Assembly (NCBI RefSeq): GCF_000813845.1
Contig: NZ_JWTB01000013.1
Coordinates: forward strand, 1-64,000
Length of the DNA: 64,000 nt
Direction: 5' to 3'
Source of the DNA: Pseudarthrobacter phenanthrenivorans
GTDB taxonomy: Bacteria; Actinomycetota; Actinomycetes; Actinomycetales; Micrococcaceae
A model generated the notes under the pieces. It was not told the DNA's origin. It saw only the letters and a list, made by a program, of their open reading frames with translations, and searched no databases. Numbering within the stretch: position 1 is the first letter of the stretch; each line of letters opens with the position of its first letter. Made by a program: the position numbers and the translations under genes. This document shows, piece by piece, positions 24,510-33,169 of the stretch.

Positions 24510-25307
24510 TCAGCGGGTCCGCCGCCCGCCGTCGCTGCCTCCGCCCAGCTGTTGCGTGATCCGGTGGGCCTCCGCCATGAGCAGGCCGCCCAGCTCCTCC
24601 TGCCGTTCCGGCTTGAAGCGCGGTTCGATGCCGGTCAGCGACAGGGCCCAGGAGGGTTTCCCGGTGCGGTCGAACACCGCCGCACCCATCCCCCAGCTTC
24701 CTTCCAGGACCAGCCCGGGGTTCACGGAGTAGCCGGCCACGCGGGTCCGGGCAAGGTTGGCCCGCACCCGTTCGGGGGTGTGGTTTGCGGCAAAGGAGCC
24801 CGCATGCTCCGGCCAACGGCCCAGCAGCTCCTCCTGCTCGCTCTTTGGCAGGAACGCCATGATGGCGGTCCCGGCGGAGGCCACCCCCAGCGGGAACCGG
24901 ACGCCCTCATGGAGCACGAAGGACCGGACGGGGAAGCTGCCCTCCTCGCGCAGCAGGCACACCGTTTCGGCGCCCCGGCGGATGGAGAAGAAGGCGCTCT
25001 CACCGGTGGCCTGGGCCAGCCGCCGGAGGCTGGGCCGCGCGATGTCCTCCATGGGGAACCGGGCCGAGGCAACGGATCCCATCAGCAGGACTTCAGGGCC
25101 CAGCACCCAATTGCCCGTGACGGGGTCCTGGTCCAGCAGCCCTTCGGCGGCCAGCGAGGCCAGGAGCCGGTGGACGGTGGGGCGGGTCAGCCCCGATTCC
25201 CGGACCAGCAGCTGGAGCGGCATGCCCTCCGCACTCCTGCCCACCAGGCGGAGCAGTCCCGCAATCCGCGTGACCACCTGGGCGCCCTGAACCGGTGCCG
25301 TCGCCAT
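24510..25307 (-). CDS. IclR family transcriptional regulator
   Basis: A 265-aa regulator with an N-terminal winged helix-turn-helix (about 10-70; L-L-V-R-E-S-G-L-T-R-P-T-V-H-R-L-L-A-S-L as the helix pair) and a C-terminal IclR effector domain (about 80-255). Typical segments are C-L-L-R-E-E-G near 118 and G-V-A-S-A-G-T-A-I near 142-150. It is transcribed divergently from the acetoacetate/short-chain acid genes and very likely controls them. The ATG at 25307 follows GGAGGGG; an upstream in-frame extension to 25436 would run through the operators and is rejected. Confidence 0.92.
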   Translation of the reverse strand: MATAPVQGAQVVTRIAGLLRLVGRSAEGMPLQLLVRESGLTRPTVHRLLASLAAEGLLDQDPVTGNWVLGPEVLLMGSVASARFPMEDIARPSLRRLAQATGESAFFSIRRGAETVCLLREEGSFPVRSFVLHEGVRFPLGVASAGTAIMAFLPKSEQEELLGRWPEHAGSFAANHTPERVRANLARTRVAGYSVNPGLVLEGSWGMGAAVFDRTGKPSWALSLTGIEPRFKPERQEELGGLLMAEAHRITQQLGGGSDGGRRTR

Positions 25308-25320
25308 AACCCCTCCATCT

Positions 25321-25335
25321 GTCCATAATGTGGAT
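25321..25335. promoter_or_regulatory. IclR-type operator, site 1
   Basis: GTCCA-TAATG-TGGAT is an imperfect inverted repeat with the same GTCCA/TGGAC half-sites as site 2. It lies 14 nt upstream of the IclR start codon, so it probably serves autoregulation. Confidence 0.55.
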
Positions 25336-25430
25336 GCTTCAGACCCTCGTGTCCATACTATAAGTTCCTTCATTGCCTTTCTTGACACCTCTGTCACAGC
25401 GCCCGTAGGCTCCAAACTCAGATTCTGCAC

Positions 25431-25445
25431 GTCCACAAAGTGGAC
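25431..25445. promoter_or_regulatory. IclR-type operator, site 2
   Basis: GTCCAC-AAA-GTGGAC is a perfect 6-3-6 palindrome 27 nt before the ATG of the CoA-transferase alpha gene. The spacing and size suit an IclR dimer acting on the catabolic promoter. Confidence 0.65.
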
Positions 25446-25471
25446 AATCGCGTACTCGATGAGGAGACGAC

Positions 25472-26188
25472 ATGACGAAACTCCAGGCCTCTGCCGCCGC
25501 CGCCCTGGACGGGGCCCTGCATGATGGCATCACGCTCGCGGTGGGCGGGTTCGGCCTCAGCGGCATTCCGGCCGACCTGATCGAGGCTGTCCGCGATTCC
25601 GGCGTGAGGGACCTGACGGTGGTCTCCAACAACATGGGCGTGGACGGCAAGGGTCTTGGCATCCTGATCGAGGCAGGCCAGGTCCGCAAGGTCATCGCCT
25701 CCTATGTGGGTGAAAACAAGCTGTTCGCGGAGCAGTACCTCGCCGGAAAGCTGGAGGTGGAGTTCACGCCGCAAGGCACCCTGGCTGAACGGCTCCGGGC
25801 CGGCGGCGCCGGCATTCCCGCCTTCTACACCAAGACCGGTGTGGGCACCCTGGTTGCCGAAGGCAAGCCGCACGAGGTTTTCGACGGCGAAAAGTACGTC
25901 CAGGAGCGTGCCATCCGGGCCGACGTCGCACTGGTCCACGCGCACACCGCGGATACCGATGGGAACCTGATCTACCGCTACACCGCCCGGAACTTCAACC
26001 CGGTAGTGGCCACGGCGGGCATCCTGACCATCGCGGAGGCGGAAGTCATCGTCGAAGCCGGTCACCTGGACCCGAACCACATCGTCACCCCGGGCGTCTT
26101 CGTCCAGCGGCTGGTCCAGGCCACGGACCGGGTGAAGGACATCGAGCAGCGGACCGTGCGGCAGCGGGCCGGGCTCGTTTCCGCCTGA
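25472..26188 (+). CDS. 3-oxoacid CoA-transferase, subunit A
   Basis: A 238-aa alpha subunit of a succinyl-CoA:3-oxoacid (or acetyl-CoA:acetoacetyl-CoA) transferase, forming a heterodimer with the product of 27717-28388. Visible family elements are G-G-F-G-L-S-G-I-P near 25-33, the V-S-N-N-M-G-V-D-G-K-G-L-G segment near 51-63, G-T-L-A-E-R-L-R-A-G-G-A-G-I-P-A-F-Y near 96-113, and N-F-N-P near 168. A transporter gene between the two subunit genes points to acetoacetate or a short-chain fatty acid as substrate rather than 3-oxoadipate. GAGGAG precedes the ATG. Confidence 0.9.
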   Translation: MTKLQASAAAALDGALHDGITLAVGGFGLSGIPADLIEAVRDSGVRDLTVVSNNMGVDGKGLGILIEAGQVRKVIASYVGENKLFAEQYLAGKLEVEFTPQGTLAERLRAGGAGIPAFYTKTGVGTLVAEGKPHEVFDGEKYVQERAIRADVALVHAHTADTDGNLIYRYTARNFNPVVATAGILTIAEAEVIVEAGHLDPNHIVTPGVFVQRLVQATDRVKDIEQRTVRQRAGLVSA

Positions 26189-26245
26189 CCCCGGCCGCCG
26201 AACCCGACGCCGCAGCCCCAAACACTCGATGGAGAGATCACCGCT

Positions 26246-27685
26246 ATGACTGCCACGCAGCTCAACACCCAGGATGTCCGCCAGAAAGGTTTGGCCCGGA
26301 TGGCGGAAACGCTGGCCGGCTGGACGCAGAAGTGGTTCCCGGATGCCTACATCTTTGCCCTTGCCGGCGTACTGCTGGTGGCCATCTCGGCGCTGGCCAT
26401 CGGCGCCTCGCCCAAGGCGGTGGTGGATTCCTTCGGCAACGGGTTCTGGGACCTCACCGCTTTCACGTTGCAGATGGCCATGGTGGTGCTCACCGGCTAC
26501 GTGGTGGCCACCTCCCCACCGGTTGCCCGGCTGATTGAGCGGCTGGCCCAGGTTCCGGGCTCGGCGCGCTCCGCGGTCAGCTTTGTGGCGGTCCTGTCCA
26601 TGTCGGTGTCCTTCGTCAACTGGGGCCTGAGCCTGATCTTCGGCGGTCTCCTGGCGCGGGCCGTGGCACGGCGCAAGGACCTGCACGTGGACTACCGGGC
26701 ACTCGGCGCCGCGGCCTTCATGGGACTCGGCGCGGTCTGGGCGCTGGGCATGTCCTCTTCGGCCGCCCAGCTCCAGGCGACCAAGGCCTCCATTCCGCCG
26801 GCGCTGCTGAAAATCACCGGCGTCCTGGATTTCGGGACCACCATTTTCACCTGGCAGTCCCTGCTGACGCTGGCCATCCTGATGCTGCTGACCACGGTCA
26901 TCGCGCACTTCTCTGCCCCCACCGGCGGTGCCGTCACAACGGCTGCCGATCTCGGCGTCGACCTTGACGACCAGCCCGAACCGCCGGCCGAAAAATCCCG
27001 GCCCGGCGAGTGGCTCGAATACAGCAGGGTCCTCCCCATCCTGGCAGGGGTATTGACGCTGGGCTGGCTGGTGTCCCAGCTGCTGACCCTGCCCCTCCTG
27101 AGCGTTGTGAGCTCCCTGAACGGCTACCTGCTGGTGTTCCTGATGTTGGGGCTGGTGCTGCACGGGACGCCGCGCAAATTCCTCCAGTCAGTCACCAAGG
27201 CTGTTCCTGCCACCGCAGGAATCCTGGTCCAGTTCCCGCTGTATGCCGCGATGGCGGCCATCCTGACCAAGGCCACCGGCGCCGGCGGCCTCTCGGTATC
27301 CGAGCATTTGGCGCACTTCTTCACCAGCATCGGCGGGAACGGCGCATTCGCGGTCATCATCGCCCTCTACACGGCCCTCCTGGGCATGTTCGTCCCGTCC
27401 GGCGGCGGCAAATGGCTGGTGGAGGCGCCGTACGTGATGCAGTCCGCCACGGACGTCAACATGAACCTGGGCTGGACTGTCCAGATTTACAACATGGCCG
27501 AGGCCCTGCCCAACCTCATCAACCCGTTCTTCATGCTGCCGCTGCTGGCTGTCCTGGGCCTGCGCGCCAGGGACCTGGTGGGCTTCACGTTCCAGCAGTT
27601 CCTGTTCCACCTCCCGGTGGTCCTGCTGCTCGCCTGGCTGCTGGGAATGACGTTCGAGTTCGTGCCGCCGGTAATACCCAACTGA
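26246..27685 (+). CDS. AtoE-type short-chain fatty acid transporter
   Basis: A 479-aa integral membrane protein with about 12 hydrophobic segments, of the AtoE/SCFA transporter family, thought to import acetoacetate and C4-C6 acids. Recognisable parts are W-F-P-D-A-Y-I-F-A near 30-38, G-N-G-F-W-D-L near 64-70, the S-V-S-F-V-N-W-G-L-S-L-I-F-G-G block near 112-126, M-F-V-P-S-G-G-G-K-W near 381-390, and N-L-I-N-P-F near 421. It is inserted between the two CoA-transferase genes. GGAGAG lies upstream of the ATG. Confidence 0.92.
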   Translation: MTATQLNTQDVRQKGLARMAETLAGWTQKWFPDAYIFALAGVLLVAISALAIGASPKAVVDSFGNGFWDLTAFTLQMAMVVLTGYVVATSPPVARLIERLAQVPGSARSAVSFVAVLSMSVSFVNWGLSLIFGGLLARAVARRKDLHVDYRALGAAAFMGLGAVWALGMSSSAAQLQATKASIPPALLKITGVLDFGTTIFTWQSLLTLAILMLLTTVIAHFSAPTGGAVTTAADLGVDLDDQPEPPAEKSRPGEWLEYSRVLPILAGVLTLGWLVSQLLTLPLLSVVSSLNGYLLVFLMLGLVLHGTPRKFLQSVTKAVPATAGILVQFPLYAAMAAILTKATGAGGLSVSEHLAHFFTSIGGNGAFAVIIALYTALLGMFVPSGGGKWLVEAPYVMQSATDVNMNLGWTVQIYNMAEALPNLINPFFMLPLLAVLGLRARDLVGFTFQQFLFHLPVVLLLAWLLGMTFEFVPPVIPN

Positions 27686-27716
27686 GTACAGCTAACAAGA
27701 TCAAGGAGAAGGCCCC

Positions 27717-28388
27717 ATGGGATGGACCAGGGATGAAATGGCTGCGATCGCGGCCGAGGAATTGAACGACGGCGACTACGTGAACCTGGGGATCGGCATC
27801 CCCACGCTGGTGGCCAACAACCTGCCCGACGGCGTGCGGGTGGTGCTGCAGAGCGAGAACGGCCTGCTCGGAATGGGCCCTTTCCCGTACGAGGGCGAGG
27901 AGGACGCGGACCTGATCAACGCCGGCAAGCAGACCGTCACGGTCCTGCCCGGCGGCAGCATCTTCGACTCCGCCACCTCGTTCGGCATGATCCGGGGCGG
28001 TCACGTGAAGGTTGCCATCCTGGGCGCCATGCAGGTGTCCGGCAATGGCGACCTGGCCAACTGGACCATTCCGGGCAAGATGGTCAAGGGCATGGGCGGG
28101 GCCATGGACCTGGTGGCCGGAACCCCGCGCGTGGTGGTCCTCACCGAGCACAACGCCAAGGACGGAACGGCCAAGATCGTCCACGAATGCACCCTCCCGC
28201 TGACCGGGCTCAGCTGCGTGGACAGGATCATCAGCGACCTCGCCGTTTTTGACCTTCACAAGACGGACGACGGCGGGCGGCAGCTCACGCTGACCCGGCT
28301 GGCCCCGGGGGTCACCGTGGAGGAAATCCTGGAGAAAACCGACGCCGGCTTCGAAGTCCGGCTCGAGGACAAGGAAGTGGCGGCATGA
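27717..28388 (+). CDS. 3-oxoacid CoA-transferase, subunit B
   Basis: A 223-aa beta subunit. The catalytic glutamate that forms the enzyme-CoA thioester is Glu47 in [18 protein letters not shown] near 23-30, the [14 protein letters not shown] segment near 92-105 and the [18 protein letters not shown] core near 113-130 are also intact. AAGGAGAAGG precedes the ATG. It overlaps the thiolase gene by 4 bp. Confidence 0.92.
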   Translation: MGWTRDEMAAIAAEELNDGDYVNLGIGIPTLVANNLPDGVRVVLQSENGLLGMGPFPYEGEEDADLINAGKQTVTVLPGGSIFDSATSFGMIRGGHVKVAILGAMQVSGNGDLANWTIPGKMVKGMGGAMDLVAGTPRVVVLTEHNAKDGTAKIVHECTLPLTGLSCVDRIISDLAVFDLHKTDDGGRQLTLTRLAPGVTVEEILEKTDAGFEVRLEDKEVAA

Positions 28389-29578
28389 GCCTGAAGGAAC
28401 AGTTTGGCAAGGACGTCCTGATCACCGGCTGGGGCCACAGCAAATTCGGCAAACTCGCCGACGACACCCTGGAATCCCTGATAGTCCAGGTGGCCACGGA
28501 TGCGATCACCGCAGCCGGCATCGAGCCCGGCCAGGTCGATGAGATCTACGTGGGCCAGTTCAACTCCGGCATGATGCCGCTGGCATTCCCTTCCTCGCTG
28601 GCGCTGCAGGTTTCCCCGGAGCTGGCCAACGTGCCGTCGACCCGGGTGGAGAACGCCTGCGCCTCAGGCTCCGCCGCGTTCCAGCAGGGCACGAAATCGC
28701 TGCTCGCGGGCACCGCCAAAACCGTCCTGGTCATCGGCGCGGAGAAGATGACCCACGCCGGAGCGGATGTGGTGGGCGCCGGTCTGCTGGGCGCGGACTA
28801 CGACATGGCCGGCAAGCCCTCCACCACCGGCTTTACCGGGCTCTTCGCCGAAGTGGCCAAGCACTACGCCAAGCGCTACGACGCCGCGGGGAGCCTGGGC
28901 GACATCCTGGGCAGCATCGCCGCGAAGAACCACCGCAACGGCGTGGACAACCCGTACGCCCAGCTCCGCAAGGACCTCGGCGAGGAGTTCTGCCGGACCG
29001 TCTCGGACAAGAACCCGATGGTGGCCGATCCCCTGCGCCGCACCGACTGCTCCCCCGTCTCGGACGGTGCAGCCGCCGTCGTGCTGTCCACCGCCCCCAC
29101 GGGCGGAAGCGCCTCCCCGGTCCGGCTCGCCGGCTTTGGCCAGGCCAACGACTTCTTCCCCGCCGCACGCCGCGACCCCACCGCTTTCGAAGCCACCCGC
29201 GTCTCGTGGCAGCGCGCCCTGGCGATGGCCGGCGTCGGGCTCGAAGACCTTGACCTCGCCGAAGTCCATGACTGCTTCACCATCGCCGAACTGATCATGT
29301 ACGAGGCCATGGGCCTGACCGAACCCGGCCAGGGCGCCCGGGCCCTCACGGAGGGCTGGGTGTACAAGGACGGGAAGCTGCCGGTCAACGTCTCCGGCGG
29401 CCTCAAGTCCAAGGGCCACCCCGTCGGCGCCACCGGCGTGTCGCAGCACGTCCTGGCCGCCATGCAGCTCACCGGCACCGCCGGCGACATGCAGCTGGCA
29501 GCCCCACGCCGCGCCGCGGTGCAGAACATGGGCGGCGTGGGCATCGCCAACTACGTCAGCATCCTCGAAGCGGTGTGA
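28385..29578 (+). CDS. SCP2/SCPx-type thiolase
   Basis: A 397-aa thiolase-superfamily enzyme expected to cleave acetoacetyl-CoA (or a longer 3-ketoacyl-CoA) with CoA. The nucleophile is Cys92 in [15 protein letters not shown] near 297-304 and G-H-P-V-G-A-T-G near 342-349 provide the other catalytic His and Cys/His loops. The H-D-C-F variant and short length are marks of SCPx/unclassified thiolases, not the AtoB/PhaA type usually found with AtoD-A-E. It completes the pathway from acetoacetate to acetyl-CoA. Confidence 0.9.
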   Translation: MSLKEQFGKDVLITGWGHSKFGKLADDTLESLIVQVATDAITAAGIEPGQVDEIYVGQFNSGMMPLAFPSSLALQVSPELANVPSTRVENACASGSAAFQQGTKSLLAGTAKTVLVIGAEKMTHAGADVVGAGLLGADYDMAGKPSTTGFTGLFAEVAKHYAKRYDAAGSLGDILGSIAAKNHRNGVDNPYAQLRKDLGEEFCRTVSDKNPMVADPLRRTDCSPVSDGAAAVVLSTAPTGGSASPVRLAGFGQANDFFPAARRDPTAFEATRVSWQRALAMAGVGLEDLDLAEVHDCFTIAELIMYEAMGLTEPGQGARALTEGWVYKDGKLPVNVSGGLKSKGHPVGATGVSQHVLAAMQLTGTAGDMQLAAPRRAAVQNMGGVGIANYVSILEAV

Positions 29579-29598
29579 TCTCCCGGGACTGAGGCGAC

Positions 29599-29684
29599 GC
29601 CGTCGTGGGGCACATCCCGGCCGGCGTCGCCCGCCGGGGCGGTAGCGGGCGGCGTGTCCGCGCCAAAGTGCCCCCACGACGGGC
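29599..29684. terminator. Bidirectional terminator
   Basis: GCCGTCGTGGGGCAC (29599-29613) pairs with GTGCCCCCACGACGGGC (29668-29684), enclosing a second GC-rich hairpin (GCCGGCGTCGCCCGCCGGGGCGG). It separates the convergent thiolase and HbpS-like genes. Confidence 0.65.
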
Positions 29685-29704
29685 GGCCCGGCGGCGGCCC
29701 CAGC

Positions 29705-30277
29705 CTACTTGGCGGCGATGGCTTCGGCGCCCGCTGTGGCGCAGGCTTCATCCAGGGCGCCATCGGGCGCACCGCCCACGCCGATGCCCGCCACCGAAAC
29801 GCCGTTCACCTTCAGCGGGACACCACCGGCAAGGAACAGCGTGCCCGGCAGGTCGGCGATCGAGGGACCGTTGCCGTTGACGCGTTTGGCCAGTTCGCTG
29901 GTGGGGGCGCCGAAGGCTGCAGCCGTATAGGCCTTCTGCTTGGCGGCCTCAATGGTGTGTGCCGCGGCGTTGTCTCCCCGCAGCACTGCCTGGACCGTGC
30001 CAAAGCGGTCGACGACGGCCACCGTGACGAACGGCAGCTTGTCCGCCTGGCATGTGGCGAGCGCTGCCGTCACTGCCTGGGCAGATGCTCCGGCAGTGAT
30101 GCGGCTCTGCTGCACCACCGTTTCCGGTGCCGGCTGGACGTCAACGGCGGGGACGACGGCGGGTGCTTCCGCGCCGTTAGCGCGGCCAGTACCGGCGTTG
30201 GCGGCCGCGGTGGCTCCCGCGGTGGCAAGGATCGCTGCAGCTGCTGCGGCGGTAAGTACTTTGTGCGGCTTCTTCAT
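29705..30277 (-). CDS. Secreted haem-binding protein, HbpS/GlcG family
   Basis: A 190-aa exported protein: signal peptide about 1-28 (M-K-K-P-H-K-V-L, then an Ala-rich stretch ending A-N-A), a spacer, and a GlcG/HbpS domain about 58-190 with V-A-V-V-D-R-F-G near 87-94, A-A-F-G-A-P-T near 122 and the L-P-G-T-L-F-L-A-G-G-V-P-L-K segment near 142-155. In Streptomyces reticuli, HbpS binds haem outside the cell and modulates the SenS kinase. Here the gene lies opposite a NarL-type kinase/regulator pair, the same arrangement. The ATG at 30277 has GAAGGAAG upstream. Confidence 0.85.
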   Translation of the reverse strand: MKKPHKVLTAAAAAAILATAGATAAANAGTGRANGAEAPAVVPAVDVQPAPETVVQQSRITAGASAQAVTAALATCQADKLPFVTVAVVDRFGTVQAVLRGDNAAAHTIEAAKQKAYTAAAFGAPTSELAKRVNGNGPSIADLPGTLFLAGGVPLKVNGVSVAGIGVGGAPDGALDEACATAGAEAIAAK

Positions 30278-30470
30278 GGTGCTTCCTTCGGCTGGAGTGG
30301 ATTGGTGCCGCTTTCCATCCTTCAAGGCCACAGCATCAGGGGCATCGGGCGTCCGGCTGGCCTTGGCTGCCCCGAAAGGCCAGCCGTATCAGCCAAAAGG
30401 CTGAGGCAAAGCCGGCCGGAGAGCCCTAGCATGGAATGCACCCCTTTCCACCACCAGATCCGGATTCCGC

Positions 30471-31700
30471 ATGCCTGCCACCGACGCCACAGCACCCTCT
30501 CCAGCGGCACCCGGTGCCGCGGGCGGCACCGGCGGCCGGCACGTCCCGGCACCGCCCACCGTCCAGGCACGGGTGGGCAGGATCGAGGCCGCAGTCCATC
30601 TGGGCTTCGCTGTGCTCCTGGTGGCTTCCGTGGTGCGGTACGTCATGCGGCACTCCCCGGCCGACAACATGCTGGTGCTGGGACTCGCCGCGGCCGCCAG
30701 CCTGCTGTACGCGGTGGTGGCCCTGCTGTCGGCGCGTGGCCGGCACAGCGTCACCTGGGTGGTCGCATTGGTGGCTGTGTGGGCGGCCCTGGTGGTGGCG
30801 GCGCCAAGCTTCGCGTGGTGTTCCTTCGCCCTCTTCTTCCTGTGCAGGAGCGCGCTGCGCGGGCCTGCCTCCTACATCCTGGCGGGCACCATCACCCTGG
30901 CCACCGCCGTTGGCCTGTTCCGGCTGGGCAACGGGACCGACGTGGCCATGCTGCTGGGACCGCTGGCGGTGGCCGTCATGCTGACGCTCATCTATGACCG
31001 TATACAGCACGACGCCGAGGAGCAGCGCCGGCTGCACGCGGAAGTTTCGCTGGCGCAGGGACAGTTGGCGGCAAGTGAACGACGCGCCGGCACCATCGCC
31101 GAACGGGAACGGGTGTCGCGCGAAATCCACGACACCGTCACCCAGGGGCTGGCCAGCAGCCTGCTCCTGCTTGAAGCCGCGAACCGCGAATGGCCACGCG
31201 CGGCGGCGCGGGACAGTCTTCGCCATGCCACCACGCTGCTCCGCGGGAACCTGGCCGAAACCAGGAGCCTGGTGCACGAGCTGGCCTCCCCCGGGCTGGA
31301 ATCAACGCCGTTGCCGGACGCCCTGCTGCTGGCCGCCCGGCAGTACGTGCCGGCAGCCACCGTGGTGGTGACGGGCGGGGCGGCGCCGGTTTCCCCGGAG
31401 GTGCGGCATGCCTTGCTGAGGGTGGTGCAGAGTGCGGCCTCCAACATCGCGCTGCATGCTTCAGCGTCGGTGGCCGCACTGACACTGGGCTACCTTCCGG
31501 ACGCCGTCACCCTTGACATCTACGACGACGGCGCCGGCTTCGATCCGGCGGCGGCAGCCCCGCCGTCGACCGCCGGCGGTTACGGGCTGCGGGCCATGCG
31601 GCAGCGGGTGGAGCAGCTGGGCGGCACATTCTCGGTGCAAAGCGCTCCCGGCGAAGGAACGATCGTGGCGGCGCAACTTCCGGTGGAGGGAGGCAGGTGA
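30471..31700 (+). CDS. NarL-family sensor histidine kinase (SenS-like)
   Basis: A 409-aa kinase with five or six membrane segments (about 40-178), a short linker, and HisKA_3 plus HATPase_c domains. The phosphoacceptor is His220 in R-E-I-H-D-T-V-T-Q-G. ATP-binding features are D-D-G-A-G-F-D near 348-354 and G-G-Y-G-L-R-A-M-R-Q-R-V near 367-378. The membrane part has no large extracellular sensor domain, so sensing may rely on a partner such as the adjacent HbpS-like protein. It overlaps the regulator gene by 4 bp. Confidence 0.9.
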   Translation: MPATDATAPSPAAPGAAGGTGGRHVPAPPTVQARVGRIEAAVHLGFAVLLVASVVRYVMRHSPADNMLVLGLAAAASLLYAVVALLSARGRHSVTWVVALVAVWAALVVAAPSFAWCSFALFFLCRSALRGPASYILAGTITLATAVGLFRLGNGTDVAMLLGPLAVAVMLTLIYDRIQHDAEEQRRLHAEVSLAQGQLAASERRAGTIAERERVSREIHDTVTQGLASSLLLLEAANREWPRAAARDSLRHATTLLRGNLAETRSLVHELASPGLESTPLPDALLLAARQYVPAATVVVTGGAAPVSPEVRHALLRVVQSAASNIALHASASVAALTLGYLPDAVTLDIYDDGAGFDPAAAAPPSTAGGYGLRAMRQRVEQLGGTFSVQSAPGEGTIVAAQLPVEGGR

Positions 31701-32323
31701 GCGGCATCAGGGTACTGCTGGTGGATGACCACCTGGTGGTCAGGAGCGGCCTGCGCGCGCTGCTCGGCACCCAGCCTGACCTGGAGGTTGTGGCTGAGGC
31801 GTCATCCGGAGGGGAAGCGCTGCAGCTGGTGCGCGAACACGCGCAGGACGTGGTGGTCATGGACCTGGCGATGGGCCCGGGGATGGACGGAATCGAAGCC
31901 ATCAGGCAGATTCGGGACCTCAATCGCGGGCAGGCGGTCCTGGTGTTCACCACCTACGATTCGGATGCCGATATTGTCCGGGCCGTGGATTCCGGAGCGA
32001 TGGGCTACCTGCTGAAGGACGCGGCGCCGGAAGAGATCTTTGCCGCCATCAGGGGCGCGGTGCAGGGCAGGAGCGTGATGAGCCCGCCGGTGGCGTCACG
32101 GCTGTTCCAGCAGCTGCGCAACCCCGAGGAAGTCCTCACGCCCCGGGAGGCGGAACTGCTGAGCCTGCTGACCGAAGGCCTGAGCAACCGCGAGCTCGGC
32201 CAGCGGCTTTTCATCTCCGAGGCCACCGTCAAAACCCATCTGGCACACATCTATTCCAAGCTCGGAGTGGACTCCCGGGCGGCCGCCATTGCCACCGCAA
32301 TCCGGCGCGAAGGGATGCGGTAA
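31697..32323 (+). CDS. NarL/LuxR-family response regulator (SenR-like)
   Basis: A 208-aa two-domain regulator. The receiver (1-120) carries the acidic pair D10/D11, phosphoacceptor Asp56 in V-V-M-D-L, and the Lys of L-L-K-D near 106-109. The C-terminal LuxR-type helix-turn-helix (about 143-205) shows L-T-P-R-E-A-E-L-L near 147 and the recognition segment F-I-S-E-A-T-V-K-T-H-L-A-H-I-Y-S-K-L near 173-190. The GTG start lies inside the kinase stop (GTGA), so it is translationally coupled to its cognate kinase. Confidence 0.93.
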   Translation: MSGIRVLLVDDHLVVRSGLRALLGTQPDLEVVAEASSGGEALQLVREHAQDVVVMDLAMGPGMDGIEAIRQIRDLNRGQAVLVFTTYDSDADIVRAVDSGAMGYLLKDAAPEEIFAAIRGAVQGRSVMSPPVASRLFQQLRNPEEVLTPREAELLSLLTEGLSNRELGQRLFISEATVKTHLAHIYSKLGVDSRAAAIATAIRREGMR

Positions 32324-32455
32324 CGGCACATTATGCCGCCTACCCTTGCACCGGCGCCCTGCGCCCCGTACGTTGGGGACTGCGGGGGACTAACTCCCGC
32401 GCACTCCGGGACGTTCCCCGGGGAGAGAATCAGAGTCACATGAAGGAATGCAGCC

Positions 32456-32659
32456 ATGGCAACAGGCACAGTTAAATGGTTCAACGCCGAAAAGGGTTTT
32501 GGCTTCATTGCCCCCGATGACGGGTCCGCTGACGTATTCGCCCACTACTCGGCAATCGCCACCAGCGGCTACCGCTCACTGGACGAGAACCAGAAGGTCG
32601 AATTCGATGTGACCCAGGGCCCCAAGGGCCCGCAGGCAGAGAACATCCGCCCGCTCTAA
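32456..32659 (+). CDS. cspA: Cold-shock domain protein (CspA family)
   Basis: A 67-aa single cold-shock domain, the normal length. RNP1 is K-G-F-G-F-I near 13-18 and RNP2 is D-V-F-A-H-Y near 26-31; the N-terminal G-T-V-K-W-F-N is typical. It binds single-stranded RNA/DNA and acts as an RNA chaperone. About 130 nt lie between the regulator gene and the ATG and probably include a structured leader. A strong terminator follows. Confidence 0.96.
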   Translation: MATGTVKWFNAEKGFGFIAPDDGSADVFAHYSAIATSGYRSLDENQKVEFDVTQGPKGPQAENIRPL

Positions 32660-32695
32660 GTCTTCGGCGGCCTCCGGCAGCAGCCGGACCCCATT

Positions 32696-32737
32696 CAGCG
32701 GCCCCTCCAACACGGTTGGCGGGGCCGCTGCTTTTTT
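32696..32737 (+). terminator. Intrinsic terminator of cspA
   Basis: CAGCGGCCCC / GGGGCCGCTG perfect 10-bp stem with a 15-nt loop, followed by CTTTTTTG. Confidence 0.93.
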
Positions 32738-32768
32738 GTGCGGCATGATGCCGCGGTTTCGGGTTTGG

Positions 32769-32774
32769 GATAAT
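32769..32774 (+). promoter_or_regulatory. -10 element of the small membrane-protein gene
   Basis: GATAAT, then TGATCC (6 nt), then the ATG at 32781. Confidence 0.6.
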
Positions 32775-32780
32775 TGATCC

Positions 32781-33116
32781 ATGACCGGCCAGGACCAGGA
32801 CAGGGACCCGTGGGAGGAGTTCGACGCCCTTGGCCCCGCAGTGCCCGACCGCGTGCCCGGGCAGCCGGGCGGGGAGCCCTACGGATTTGGTTTCCGCACC
32901 GGCGTGCGCAGCGCCCGGGTGGCCATGGGCTTTGCCATCTACGCGCTGGCCCTGGGAACCGTCCTGGCCCTGACCGGGTGCATCGTCTTCATCAGCCGGC
33001 AGCAGTGGGTGCTGGCGGGACTCATGGTGCTGTTTGAGGCAGTCTTCGTCTACGCGTTTACCCGCCTGGTGGCCCAGGCCCGGCACCGGAGCAAGCGCGG
33101 CCGGAAGGCCCGCTGA
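32781..33116 (+). CDS. Small membrane protein of unknown function
   Basis: A 111-aa protein with an acidic, proline- and glycine-rich N-terminus (about 1-45), two membrane helices (about 47-72 and 76-95) and a strongly basic C-terminus (R-H-R-S-K-R-G-R-K-A-R). I do not recognise a family. The GATAAT hexamer 6 nt before the ATG and the lack of a ribosome binding site argue for a leaderless transcript. Codon usage is like its neighbours, so it is probably real. Confidence 0.75.
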   Translation: MTGQDQDRDPWEEFDALGPAVPDRVPGQPGGEPYGFGFRTGVRSARVAMGFAIYALALGTVLALTGCIVFISRQQWVLAGLMVLFEAVFVYAFTRLVAQARHRSKRGRKAR

Positions 33117-33132
33117 AGATCCTCAAGAGCCC

Positions 33133-33163
33133 TTGACCTTGACGCTGCGTCAACCTCTAGTCT
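33133..33163 (+). promoter_or_regulatory. MerR-type promoter with palindromic operator
   Basis: TTGACC (33133-33138) and TAGTCT (33158-33163) are separated by 19 nt, the over-long spacer typical of MerR-activated promoters. The spacer holds TTGACGC-T-GCGTCAA, a perfect 7-1-7 palindrome at 33139-33153. The ATG follows 6 nt after the -10. Confidence 0.8.
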
Positions 33164-33169
33164 CGGAAC

